From Cylicocyclus nassatus (lineage: Eukaryota; Nematoda; Chromadorea; Rhabditida; Strongylidae), in NCBI GenBank assembly GCA_958299035.1, contig CATQJL010000001.1, positions 26,391,521 through 26,455,520 on the forward strand: a DNA stretch of 64,000 nt, in the 5' to 3' direction. The stretch's first letter is position 1; every line of letters starts with the position of its first letter. This document shows positions 54,836-63,985 of the stretch, in pieces. A program made the translations under genes and the position numbers. The notes under the pieces are model-generated. The model had not been told where the DNA came from. It ran no database searches and worked only from the letters and a program-made list of their open reading frames with translations.

Positions 54836-57064
54836 ATGACGTTCGCTGATCCAGGGGTCTATAGGGGGCATGAGAATGAAAATTTTGATAGGTTTATTAG
54901 AAGGTTCACTAGGAAATACGGGCCAATAGTTAGGGATGAAAGGATGCTAATAGAGCTCCTGGGGGATGAACACTTGGAAGGAAGGGCGAGGTCCCTATTC
55001 CTGAGTATACCCATGGCGGTAAAACGCCAGGGGTTTGACAGAGTAGTGAGGGAAATGGCCTCACTACTGGCCTGCGACTCCACAGCTGCTAGGTTGAAGG
55101 CGTTGACAGCCTTAAGAAATATTCGCTTAAGGCCAGGCCAAGAGGTCGCGGACTTTTGTGTCGCCCTCGAAAACCTAGCAAGGAAGGCCAATCCTCAATG
55201 TACCATTGAGGAAAGATCGATGGAGTATGCGCAGATTCTGTTAGAGAATCTGACATCATGGCCGGAATACGTACAGCTGGTGGGAAACCTACACCAAGTG
55301 GATCCAGCTGAGGCATATAACAGGATTAAAGAAGTAGCGATTGAAATCGAACAATCGCGAAGGTTCTGCAACTTTGAGAGGAGGAGTAAACTGCAAGCTC
55401 CGTCCTGGAGCAAAGCAAATGGAAACGAAAGGTATGTGCCAGCTCTGACTCAAGGTCGAAGCAGCTTAGCGGAAAGGGGCGAAAGGGAAGATGGTGTGAG
55501 AAGGCAGGAGTCATTGAGCTCTGATGCCAGCTATGATGAGGATCAAGAAGAAAGAAGATGCTTTAAATGTGGTCACTCCGGACATATTGTAAGAGATTGC
55601 AAGTACAGGAAGACGAAGATTGGAAGCGCTACCAAGGCTTCGACTGGGGTAGCATCCATGATAAGTAGGAGCCGTAATATGGTCGCAAAAACCTCTCAAG
55701 TTGAGGCAAAGGGAATTGTTGGTAGAAGAACGGCGACTCGAGCCAGGATGTTGGGAAGACAGGTGTCAGCACACATTGACACGGGTTCAGTGATAAGTAT
55801 ACTACCCGTGAATGTGCTTATAGAAGCAAGGAACAATGGGTACGAGGTCGAGTCACTTCAGACTTTCGACATTGTGGAAGGAAGCATATACGATGCATCC
55901 AACCATGTTATGAGCTTTCTCGGAGGTGTAAAAGTAGAAGTTGAACTAGAAGGTGGATGCAAGAAGGAAGTAGCCTTTCATGTTTCGGACGATACGAATG
56001 AGGAAGTACTCATTGGCACGAATGCATTAAAGAGTCTAGGGGTGGAAGTAGTGATACACAAGAAGCCTGAAGTCAAAGTAAAATCAAAGGATAGGATGGT
56101 GCCTCTACAGAAGAGAAACACCGCTTCAGTGAGAGCGAAGATCCAACAAGGTACAATAACTGTGAAAAGATCTATGTCAGAGAAGGACAGATCTGTAACT
56201 GTCAACAAGAAAACTTTTATCGAGATAAGAAGAGATGTCAAAGCAGACAAAGGAATCCGGCCAGGGGAAGCTTGTGAGCGCAAGTGGAAGAAGTCGACAT
56301 GTAGGAAAGGCAGCAAAAAGCACGCTCCTTCCAGAAGTGATCGAAAAATGTGCGGAGAGGCACAGAAAGGAATCAAAGTTCAGAAGACAAGCAGTAAGAA
56401 AGGACAGAGTTCTGAGAAGGAACGTCCTGTTGCGTTTATCGCACCGAGATGTGCAACATCATTTGAGGAAGTTGAGCTGAAACAGTGTGGAGTACTGACC
56501 AAGGTGGCAGTGTCATTCAGTCAACTCAAAGAAGCATTGAAATACTTGAAGAACTGTCGTATGTGGATCATAGTATGGCCCATGAACCCAAGAAGGGAGG
56601 ATGAGGCTATCATTGAGACATTGCGGATATGCAAGAAGTACCTCGAAGAAGGAGGAAAGATTGTATCCGTGTGGCCGCCACCACTGTTCAAGAAGATTGG
56701 TATGTGGAAAACGAAGTCGAAAGTGTGGTCGGTGATTAGATCAGTACTGAAAAAATGGGCAAACCCAAATCAGTTGTTCACGTTGGATCCCTCAAGGACA
56801 GAAATTGGGAACGTGAACAGAGAAGCAGATGGACCCCAAAAATTCTTTTCAGGTATACGACACGCATTTCAGGGACGGATATGCGCGCTACCACTACAAC
56901 GACATTCGCAGGAGAGTTCCCGGTGCAAAGCTCAGCAAGCTGCAGCAGCCGCCGAGGACGTCGGCTCCCCGGAGGGGAGGGATGTCAGAGGGCGCGGATC
57001 ACCGACCTACCGATCTTCAGTGGCGGGAAGAAAAGCCCGCGCTGACCCCTTCGGCAGGGTATAA
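54836..57064 (+). CDS. Gag-aspartic protease polyprotein, 742 aa
   Basis: Residues 1 to about 195 are a gag capsid region (FDRFIRRFTRKYG, LRPGQEVADFCVALENLARK, QILLENLTSWPEYVQLVG). Residues 242-255 are a CCHC zinc knuckle (CFKCGHSGHIVRDC) for RNA packaging. Residues about 300-405 are a retropepsin-like aspartic protease with the catalytic DTG at 315-317 (HIDTGSVISILP) and an IGTNALKSLGV stretch as in the second conserved block. Then comes a basic linker of about 130 residues. A further conserved-looking segment, about 545-660, has CRMWIIVWPMNPRRED, EEGGKIVSVWPPPL and WANPNQLF. The frame runs into the 3' LTR and stops at 57064. No RT or integrase motif follows. A frame-shifted tail (DPKNSFQVYDTHFRDGYARY, about 56829-56980) looks like leftover end of a longer polyprotein. 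Confidence 0.9.
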   Translation: MTFADPGVYRGHENENFDRFIRRFTRKYGPIVRDERMLIELLGDEHLEGRARSLFLSIPMAVKRQGFDRVVREMASLLACDSTAARLKALTALRNIRLRPGQEVADFCVALENLARKANPQCTIEERSMEYAQILLENLTSWPEYVQLVGNLHQVDPAEAYNRIKEVAIEIEQSRRFCNFERRSKLQAPSWSKANGNERYVPALTQGRSSLAERGEREDGVRRQESLSSDASYDEDQEERRCFKCGHSGHIVRDCKYRKTKIGSATKASTGVASMISRSRNMVAKTSQVEAKGIVGRRTATRARMLGRQVSAHIDTGSVISILPVNVLIEARNNGYEVESLQTFDIVEGSIYDASNHVMSFLGGVKVEVELEGGCKKEVAFHVSDDTNEEVLIGTNALKSLGVEVVIHKKPEVKVKSKDRMVPLQKRNTASVRAKIQQGTITVKRSMSEKDRSVTVNKKTFIEIRRDVKADKGIRPGEACERKWKKSTCRKGSKKHAPSRSDRKMCGEAQKGIKVQKTSSKKGQSSEKERPVAFIAPRCATSFEEVELKQCGVLTKVAVSFSQLKEALKYLKNCRMWIIVWPMNPRREDEAIIETLRICKKYLEEGGKIVSVWPPPLFKKIGMWKTKSKVWSVIRSVLKKWANPNQLFTLDPSRTEIGNVNREADGPQKFFSGIRHAFQGRICALPLQRHSQESSRCKAQQAAAAAEDVGSPEGRDVRGRGSPTYRSSVAGRKARADPFGRV
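56971..56982 (+). promoter_or_regulatory. Polypurine tract
   Basis: GGAGGGGAGGGA abuts the 3' LTR. This is the standard site for plus-strand DNA priming. Confidence 0.85.
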
Positions 57065-57360
57065 ATACCGGGAGTCAGGGGGAGTCTCGGAGTCCGCGCT
57101 GGAGAAGCGCTAGAGGGAGCTAACTCCGTCGAAGAGAGGCGGAACTCCCCCTTAGATAGAGAGTGCCTAGTAACTAGTTAGCCTGCCGAAGTGGTCAAGA
57201 GGGTAAAGCCCGTCGTTTCGTTGTTGAGCCGTGTTCAAGTTACGCATTGTTGTTCATTGTTGTTTGTTGCCGTTTATCTGAGATAAATTGTTAGTCGTTC
57301 ATTCCGTGTTGTCTATCGATCCGGTTAAAACCGTCATACCACTAGACACCCCCGGTTACA
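56983..57360 (+). repeat. 3' LTR
   Basis: 378 bp, one difference from the 5' LTR. It encodes the last 27 codons of the gag-protease frame. Confidence 0.95.
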
Positions 57361-57364
57361 GGTA

Positions 57365-59444
57365 TCATTTAAGTTCTTTGCGTTGAAAATTGCTCTCGTC
57401 AAGCGGCTGTAAAAGGCAAGCAAATACGAGCGAGCAAAATTTGAGCAGTTGAATCATTACTAGCCAAGCATTGAGCGACTCCTCAGATCAGGTGCTTGGT
57501 GAATGCAGTCAGAGGCTAAAATCTAATTTTCTAATACCTTGGTAGCAATGTAGCAAACGTTAGTGTCGACGCCAGGAATCACAAAAATTTAAACAATTTA
57601 AAACCCTGATTCTTTTAGTTTCTCTAAACAATAATTGTTGTAAAAGTTTGAGCTTTTTGCACTTCGGTAACAACATTGGCTATTTGCTTAGTATTAGAAA
57701 TGTAGAAAGTCTATAATACGGTGGATCAAAAAGGTCGAAAATCGGAGAAAGTCTTAAATCAGATAAATTTTGACGAGCTTTATATCTCAAGCAATCCTGC
57801 CGATCCCGTTCTAAGTCAAATTAGAGTACAAGATATAAATCGTAGGTCGCGAACAGGAACAATTTATTTACTACCTATACAAACGAACAAAATTGGCTAC
57901 TGATATAGCTATAACTCACTAAGCTGCATGGCTCACCTTATTTGGTATTCTGCTATGGTGCCCGTGAGCTTTTCCTTGACAGGAGCAAAAAAATTATACG
58001 AATGTTTGAGAAAAGAATTTGAATTTTTCAAATACTGTATGCCCTGTGCTCCCGAACCGCAGCGAGAGGTTACGCAAACAAAAGGGTAAAAGAACTTCAT
58101 ATGACATGTATGGCCACACCTGTGCAAAGACTATTGAAACGCTTTAATACGTAAGTAGAAAAACCAATATAAATTTGTGATGGTCGGCATTAAGCAACTG
58201 ATCATACTCATTCTCTAATTTAGACAGTTGACGACAAGTAAACAGCAGACAAGTATGGTGTGCAAATTTTTTCTTTCGAAGGAGCATTCAAAAGACCTTT
58301 TTATAGATAACGTAGTACATGATGTTAGGCTTAAGTGGTCACGTACATAGATAACTTTACTACATCGAGACCACAACCACAAAATTGATCCGGCGCAGAA
58401 GATGTACAATCTTGTTTGAAAATTTTCTCGCTTTATTCTTTTCCAAGATATTATTACACTGCTATCAAAAAACGTACTTTTTCAAAGGGGTTTAGCGGAA
58501 GTGCTTTTATGACAATAATTGTGGTCGTATTTTAGCAGTTCTTCGTATACGTTCTCGTTTTTAGTTTTTCTTGGACTATACGCTCAACCTTTGTTTGATT
58601 TTCAACAAATTTGGAATATACTGCACTTTGCAGTATATTTCGGAGTTTTTTTTCCACATTTTTGTGGTTAAACTCACGATGTCATCTGACTGAATGAGTT
58701 CAGATCTAAATTCTGCCAAATCAAGTAGACTTGTGCCAAAAAGCTGCGAAAGTCACACCGTTGAAAACTTCTTTAAGTAAATATTTTCACATTTGGAAGG
58801 CGCACACTTATCTTGACGACACTTTATAATTATTTACAATCCAACAGTTGATTGTTGGGATATGGTATTTGTAAGCAAGGAGATTCTTTCTTGCACAGCA
58901 ACTGAGTCTTTTGGATATGCTATGATAAACTCATTTCCTCTCTGCTTATATGTACCTTGAAAAACAAAAGATGACAACGGAGTCAAACAATGGTTACACC
59001 GAAAGCCTCTTCTCCTAATTTGAGCCTTATTAACAATTTACGCAGAGAAGAAGGAGCAAAATGTGAGAAATTGTCTAAAACCGTTTTGAGCACCGTTATT
59101 GGTTAACGTTATGATTGACTGCAGCACTAAACCCTTAATAGCGCCAACCTAGATCCCGTCAATTTTGAGTTACAGGGTGCAGCGTCATTTGTGTCATAAT
59201 GTTCAAAGTAGTGCCACAACAAAAAACCAAAAAAATTGGTCTTTTGCATGTCACATAATGTCGTAAGCATGCTCTACAAGAAGCAGATAGAATTCAAAAC
59301 TTTTCCTATTTAGAGAAGTAAGAACTGCAAGAAATGGTGCCATGAAAACAAAAACGCGTGCTGACGCATACGGTTTCAAAATCAAAATTTTGAACATTTA
59401 AAAAAAAATTCAGCTTTATTTTAATGCCACATCTTTAATTCATA
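57365..59444. other. Unassigned AT-rich DNA
   Basis: Two kilobases without a recognisable gene. A small perfect hairpin AATATACTGCA-CTT-TGCAGTATATT lies at about 58615-58639. Open stretches at 57721-57903 and 57933-58127 have no domain or splice support. Confidence 0.4.
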
Positions 59445-60464
59445 TTAGGTCATTCCGAAAGTAATTTCGCTTTTTTCAAACGGGCGCCACATTTGAAGGA
59501 AGAAAGGTTTCTAAAAGATCTTGAAAGCATTCGATGCAGAATTTTATTCTCTTTCTAACGATTATGAAAATGTTGCAAAACATTCAATGAGCTTTCAGAA
59601 AATGACCAAAATCTGCGACCCATGCTTTTTGAGATGGTCAAGTTTCGCGATTTTTTCAAACTTTCATATCAGTCCTCAAAAGGAGTTCAAGTAACGGTTC
59701 GATAGAGCAAACCTTACAGAATACAGTGTTACTATTCCTCTTTCTCGCAGCCGACCGTAATTTTTTAAAAGATTTTTCAACAGAACCATCGGATTTTGGC
59801 AGGCCCTTCTCAGCCACAATCGCATCAAACATCATAATTTTTCGTAATTTGAAACTACCAAGATGATATTACAAGCTAGCATTAATTTTACAAAGCAGGT
59901 GAGGATTTACGGGTTCGAAATATCAAATTTCGAGTTATTCGGATACAGTTCGAGGCTCGCTAAAAAAATGAGTTACGATGATTTTATCCCCGGAAACTAA
60001 ACGGATCGGAAATAAAAAACACCTGTTAGAAAGAGGAGTAAATGCTGAATTGAATAGTGCGCGAGCTGCTCTTCTTTTGATGTTCTACGAGGATTTAGCT
60101 GCCCAAGTATCAAAATCGGTAGCATCAGTTAAAATTCTGTCGAAAATGTATGACAAGCTATGGAGAAAAGAAAAAAGCAGTACAGAATTCTGTAAGGTTT
60201 ACTCTATCGAACCGTTACTTGAACTCCTTCTGACGACTGATATGAAAGTTTCAAAAAATCGCGAAACTTGACCATTTCAAAAAGCATGGGTCGCAGATTT
60301 TGGTTATTTTCTGAAAGCTCGTTGATTGTTTTGCAACAATTTCATGACCATTAGAAAGTGAATGAAATTCTGCATCGAATGCTTCTAAGATCTCTTAGAA
60401 ACCTTCCTTCCTTCAAATGTGACGCCCGTTTGAAAAAAGCGAAATTACTTTCGGAATGACCTAA
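59445..60464. mobile_element. Mariner-type foldback MITE, 1020 bp
   Basis: The ends are TTAGGTCATTCCGAAAGTAAT and its inverse, flanked by TA (59443-59444, 60465-60466). The arms pair for most of their length. GATAGAGCAAACCTTACAGAAT lies about 250 bp from the left end with its inverse at about 60190. The 98-codon frame inside is a by-product. Confidence 0.92.
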
Positions 60465-60520
60465 TAGAAGCAGGTAATTCTAGAAGTACATGTTGGAGAA
60501 GTTCTTTCAACCATCTTTTA

Positions 60521-60985
60521 TAGTCGTCCTCCCCCCACTAGACACCCAGTGGACGAATTCGAATTTGAACTAGAGCACGCCGGTTGCGGCAGAGCGCGGC
60601 ACCGTCAAATTCGTTTCAAGCTCCTGCAGTGTTCTTTTGTATTTCTCGTCGTTGCATGGTAATTCATTTATCTCAAGGCGTTTGTAATCAGAATTGACGA
60701 GTTTGTTGTTGTTTAGCGATGTTTCATACCTTATGCTTCTCTCTAGCTCTATTTCCAAGTAAAGCTGAAAAAACAGCACGAAACATTCCTCAAAAGCAAT
60801 ACAATCTTCAATCTCAACTAAGAAAACTGTTAGCATTCAAAAAATTGCATAAAACGTCGGAGAAACGCAAAGAAAAACTTTGAGTTTGAATGAAAAGCCG
60901 AATGTGCCGCGCTCTGCCGCAACCAGAATGCTCCAATTCAAATTTGAAATCGTCCACTGGGTGTCTAGTGGGGGGAGGACGACTA
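60521..60985. mobile_element. Foldback MITE, TAGTCGTCC termini, 465 bp
   Basis: The ends are TAGTCGTCCTCCCCCCACTAG and its inverse, flanked by TA (60519-60520, 60986-60987). Arms of about 100 bp share GTTGCGGCAGAGCGCGGCAC. Confidence 0.85.
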
Positions 60986-60987
60986 TA

Positions 60988-61229
60988 CCTAATGGTAAAA
61001 AAAGCCTCCACTTGAGCACTCCCATTATAAAAGTTTCACCCACCCTTCACCCGGCACTTTTTTTGACGGAGCCCAGGCAACGTATAAACTTTCTGAAAGG
61101 GAGGACGAGATGGTTCCAATAATGACCATCTCGGCGTGCAAGATGTTCATCTACAAAAGTTATGATTTTTTTATGTTGAAAACATAAAAATCTCCAGAAA
61201 TCATTATTCAATCACTAGTGTGGCAGTGG
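60988..61229. other. Short unassigned spacer
   Basis: Nothing recognisable. Confidence 0.4.
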
Positions 61230-62023
61230 CGCAGGTTCTGTTGCTGCTATTTTGTTTTGCAGTTCTGTAAAAAGTTTATTGGGTGACAGTAAACGAAAAA
61301 ACTCATTTCTAGGCAGTTGAAATAAGCTATTTACTGCAAAAAAACTCACTATTTTTACAAAAAGCTATAATCTTCTACAATATGTAAATCTGTAGAGGTT
61401 ATGATGTCACAAATGGATTCAAATGATGTATCAACATGTGGAATACAACCACGATATGCTCAAAGCAGTAGAGCTTCTCGCAGCGCGCGCACTTGCAAAA
61501 TTGCAATCGATGCACATTCTATGTATTGGCTCTCGATCTGAACTTTACCTTGCATTATAGAAATTCCATCCTTAAGATCTTGTCGCTCATTTACACAAAT
61601 TTTGCTCGCCGCGATTCAAAAATTTCCTTTCATACCCATGGCATGCAGCCGGATACATTGACAACCACCCTGGCATTCGAGTCTCTCGTTCAGTACTGTT
61701 TTTCACCAACTTTGATAGGCAATTGTGAAGCTGCTGATTGTCACCGTTTATATTCTATCCGATGTGCGCGCTGCGAGAAGCTCTTCTGCTTTGAGCATTT
61801 TGGGATTGTATTCCATACATGTCAATATCATTTGAATCCCTTGTTGTGACATTATAACCTCCACAGATTTACATATTGTAGAAGATTATAGCTTATTGTA
61901 GAAATAGTGGCTTTTTTTGCAGTAACTAGCTTGTTCTAACTGCCTAGAAATAAGTATTTTTCGGTTACTGTCACCCAAAAGACTTTTCACAGAACTGCAA
62001 AACAAAGTAGCAGCAACAGGGCT
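61230..62023. mobile_element. Foldback element with zinc-finger-like coding in an arm
   Basis: Arms about 61230-61490 and 61765-62023 pair through GTTCTGTTGCTGCT, ACAGATTTACATATTGTAGAAG and CTTCTCGCAGCGCGCGCAC. The open plus-strand frame crossing the right arm (61493-61849) ends with CEAADCHRLYSIRCARCEKL then FCFEHF, a C/H pattern like a small zinc finger. It could be the end of a transposase that was duplicated into the arms. Not further identifiable. Confidence 0.65.
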
Positions 62024-62516
62024 CGGAACCTCGACCATCTGCCTCCTAGTCCGCTGTCTTGCCACTGCGCCACTGCCACAGTGTCTGTTGTTCTAGCGCC
62101 TCGCCCATCACTGGGTGCGCCGGCTGCGCCGGCTGCGCCGGAAGAAAATGGCCTTGTAACTCCACCCACAAAACCGCTCGGCACCTAGCAAAAGCAGTCT
62201 TGGGTTTGCCTTACCGAAAACAGTTTTCTAATATACAGCCCATTCCAAATGGCCACTTCGACCGATTATCCTTCCCTTGTTAGTAGATTTGGAAGGCAGA
62301 TTTGCAATTATCTCTTCAAACCAGTATAGTTCTCATCAGAAAGGGCACTTTGACTGAGTACGCTTCCCTTGTCAATTAATACTCAACTTAATGGAAAGAT
62401 ATTGGGTTTTTTGAAGATGGGTCTTGTTTTTGTACGTCATCCGTATAGAAACTTCTCGAGGAAGTGTGCATACACATATATGAACTAGTATTCAAGTTAA
62501 CCTCTTTGCTTTTTAG
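62024..62516. other. Unassigned DNA with solitary foldback ends
   Basis: ATTATCCTTCCCTTGTTAG at 62265-62283 and TACGCTTCCCTTGTCAA at about 62369 match right ends of the CTAACAAGGGAAGG family. Left partners are not clear. A GCTGCGCCGGCTGCGCCGG direct repeat lies at about 62118. Confidence 0.45.
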
Positions 62517-62735
62517 ATTGAAACAACTTTCAGCTTGTCATTTGCCATCTTCGTACCGGGCCCTGATGCATTTGATTGCCTTGCCGTATTCAATGATAAG
62601 AATAATCCATATAACCAACATAGAACCACCGAGCGGTTTTGCGGTATTCTACATGTTTTCAAAGGCGTGATAAAGGTGCAAACTAAAACTTTTTTCCCAA
62701 ACGAACTGTCATATCCACACAAGAATGCTAGTTGA
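62517..62735 (+). CDS. Candidate terminal exon, CUB-like traces
   Basis: The acceptor CTTTGCTTTTTAG is followed by 72 open codons and a stop. The peptide contains FDCLAVFNDKNNPYNQ and, 6 residues on, RFCG. The ...F.C..V..D.....RFCG spacing recalls the middle of CUB domains, but the match is short and I cannot confirm it. No upstream exon can be joined. Confidence 0.3.
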   Translation: METTFSLSFAIFVPGPDAFDCLAVFNDKNNPYNQHRTTERFCGILHVFKGVIKVQTKTFFPNELSYPHKNAS

Positions 62736-62870
62736 TATGATTGAATTAATCTATGGACAAAAGCACATGAGCTCTTTCAAAAATTGCTTTCAAAATATAG
62801 AGGTCTTCAGCTGTCTTGGAACAAAATGCCTCACATGTGTTTTGTTTTTAAGACAACCTCATATTTACGC

Positions 62871-63306
62871 TTACAAAGGAATGGTCAGAAGTCGAAGTGG
62901 CCAACCCATTCGATGCAGCAGGAAACGCTGATCTTGAATCTGTCTTTCTTATCTGCTTAACGGTTTTGTGGACGAAGCTAATAAGCAGTTTCATTGCGGA
63001 AAACCTACATAAAAATTGCAAAATTAAGCACATAATTGTTCTCTTACTCACGTTCAGATATAGGCTATACGAAGTGACATAGCTGCATGTTTTGGCTCAG
63101 CACTAAATGAGTAGCTCTGTACGCCGCTTTTCACTTTCACGCATAATTTCTTGGCAAAATAACGGCCTTTAATTGCCTATAACTTTGCCTACAAAAGCGA
63201 TAAGCAGATAACGAAGACATTTGATGTCAGCGTTTCAAGCTGCATTCAAATGGTATGCAACCTGTTCAGATTGGCCACCTCGACTTCTGACCATTCCCTT
63301 GTTAGC
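62871..63306. mobile_element. Foldback, CTAACAAGGGAAGG family
   Basis: The left end is TTACAAAGGAATGGTCAGAAG and the right end is the inverse of CTAACAAGGGAATGGTCAGAAG. The arms share TCGA(A/G)GTGGCCAA, GCATTCGATGCAGC-like and CTGCTTATCGC-like words. Confidence 0.8.
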
Positions 63307-63449
63307 ATGAGCCGTCGTACTAGTTCAAATTGTTGAAAACAACCAATTCTAATGATGAGTTTTAAAAACCAATACAGTGGCCGTACTCAAAAATACTGAG
63401 GGTGTCGCAGTTTATTAGGTAAGTTCTATCTATTTGGTTCAATGCTAAG

Positions 63450-63985
63450 AGGATTTTGCAACTCGGTGTGTAGGGTTGACTGCTGATACCGGTCAAGAAG
63501 CTCTAGAAACGGAAACCAGTGAATCCAGCCTACTGGCTGAATTGACAGATAGGCGGCACCGAACCGGTGTTTATGGAAGAATTCGGAAACTTGTGATTCG
63601 CGCAAACCGTCCAAGGAAGCTTTTCATGGCTCAAAAATTTTTTTGAAAAGGATTTTTGCGTGTGTGGTTGTTTCGACTATGCCCATATATTGCAATGCTA
63701 GGTCTCCTAGAATCTCGCATTCCGCATTATTACAGGGAGTAATTCTTGACCTAGCTTTTTTACCTGAAAGATTTTGCTGCTTTAAATAAATCTGCTGCGC
63801 AAATAGCAATGTGTACGTTGGGGATCAATTACTTGAAGAAGATTTGAAGGCGAATAGTTCCCAAAGTGCGGTAGTGGTATTCTGAATCGTATGCTTGGCG
63901 ATGAACAAAGCACAGGCGTGCGTTTTTCAGTAGCGTGATACCGATTGTTGCTCAAAAGCTTAATAATCATGCTTCTGATGAGGAA
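63450..63985 (+). repeat. Dispersed repeat C, copy 2
   Basis: Direct copy of 49232-49800 with many substitutions and small indels. It still shows CATTCCGCATTATTA and TATGCTTGGCGATGAA. It lies just inside the window end. Confidence 0.7.

Larger units (their letters stand above)
53440..57360 (+). mobile_element. Young non-autonomous LTR retrotransposon (gag-protease only)
   Basis: LTRs of 378 bp at 53440-53817 and 56983-57360 differ at one position by my reading (AGTAGCGGG against AGTGGCGGG). A perfect 4-bp duplication GGTA (53436-53439, 57361-57364) flanks it. TGG follows the 5' LTR directly, and a purine tract GGAGGGGAGGGA (56971-56982) precedes the 3' LTR. The 3.2-kb interior encodes gag and an aspartic protease but no RT, RNase H or integrase, so it must use enzymes from another element. 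A 4-bp duplication and the gag/protease style suggest the Gypsy group. Confidence 0.92.

Noticed and set aside
59978..60271. 97-codon frame
   Set aside because: It lies wholly inside the arms of a mariner-type MITE whose other copies are non-coding.
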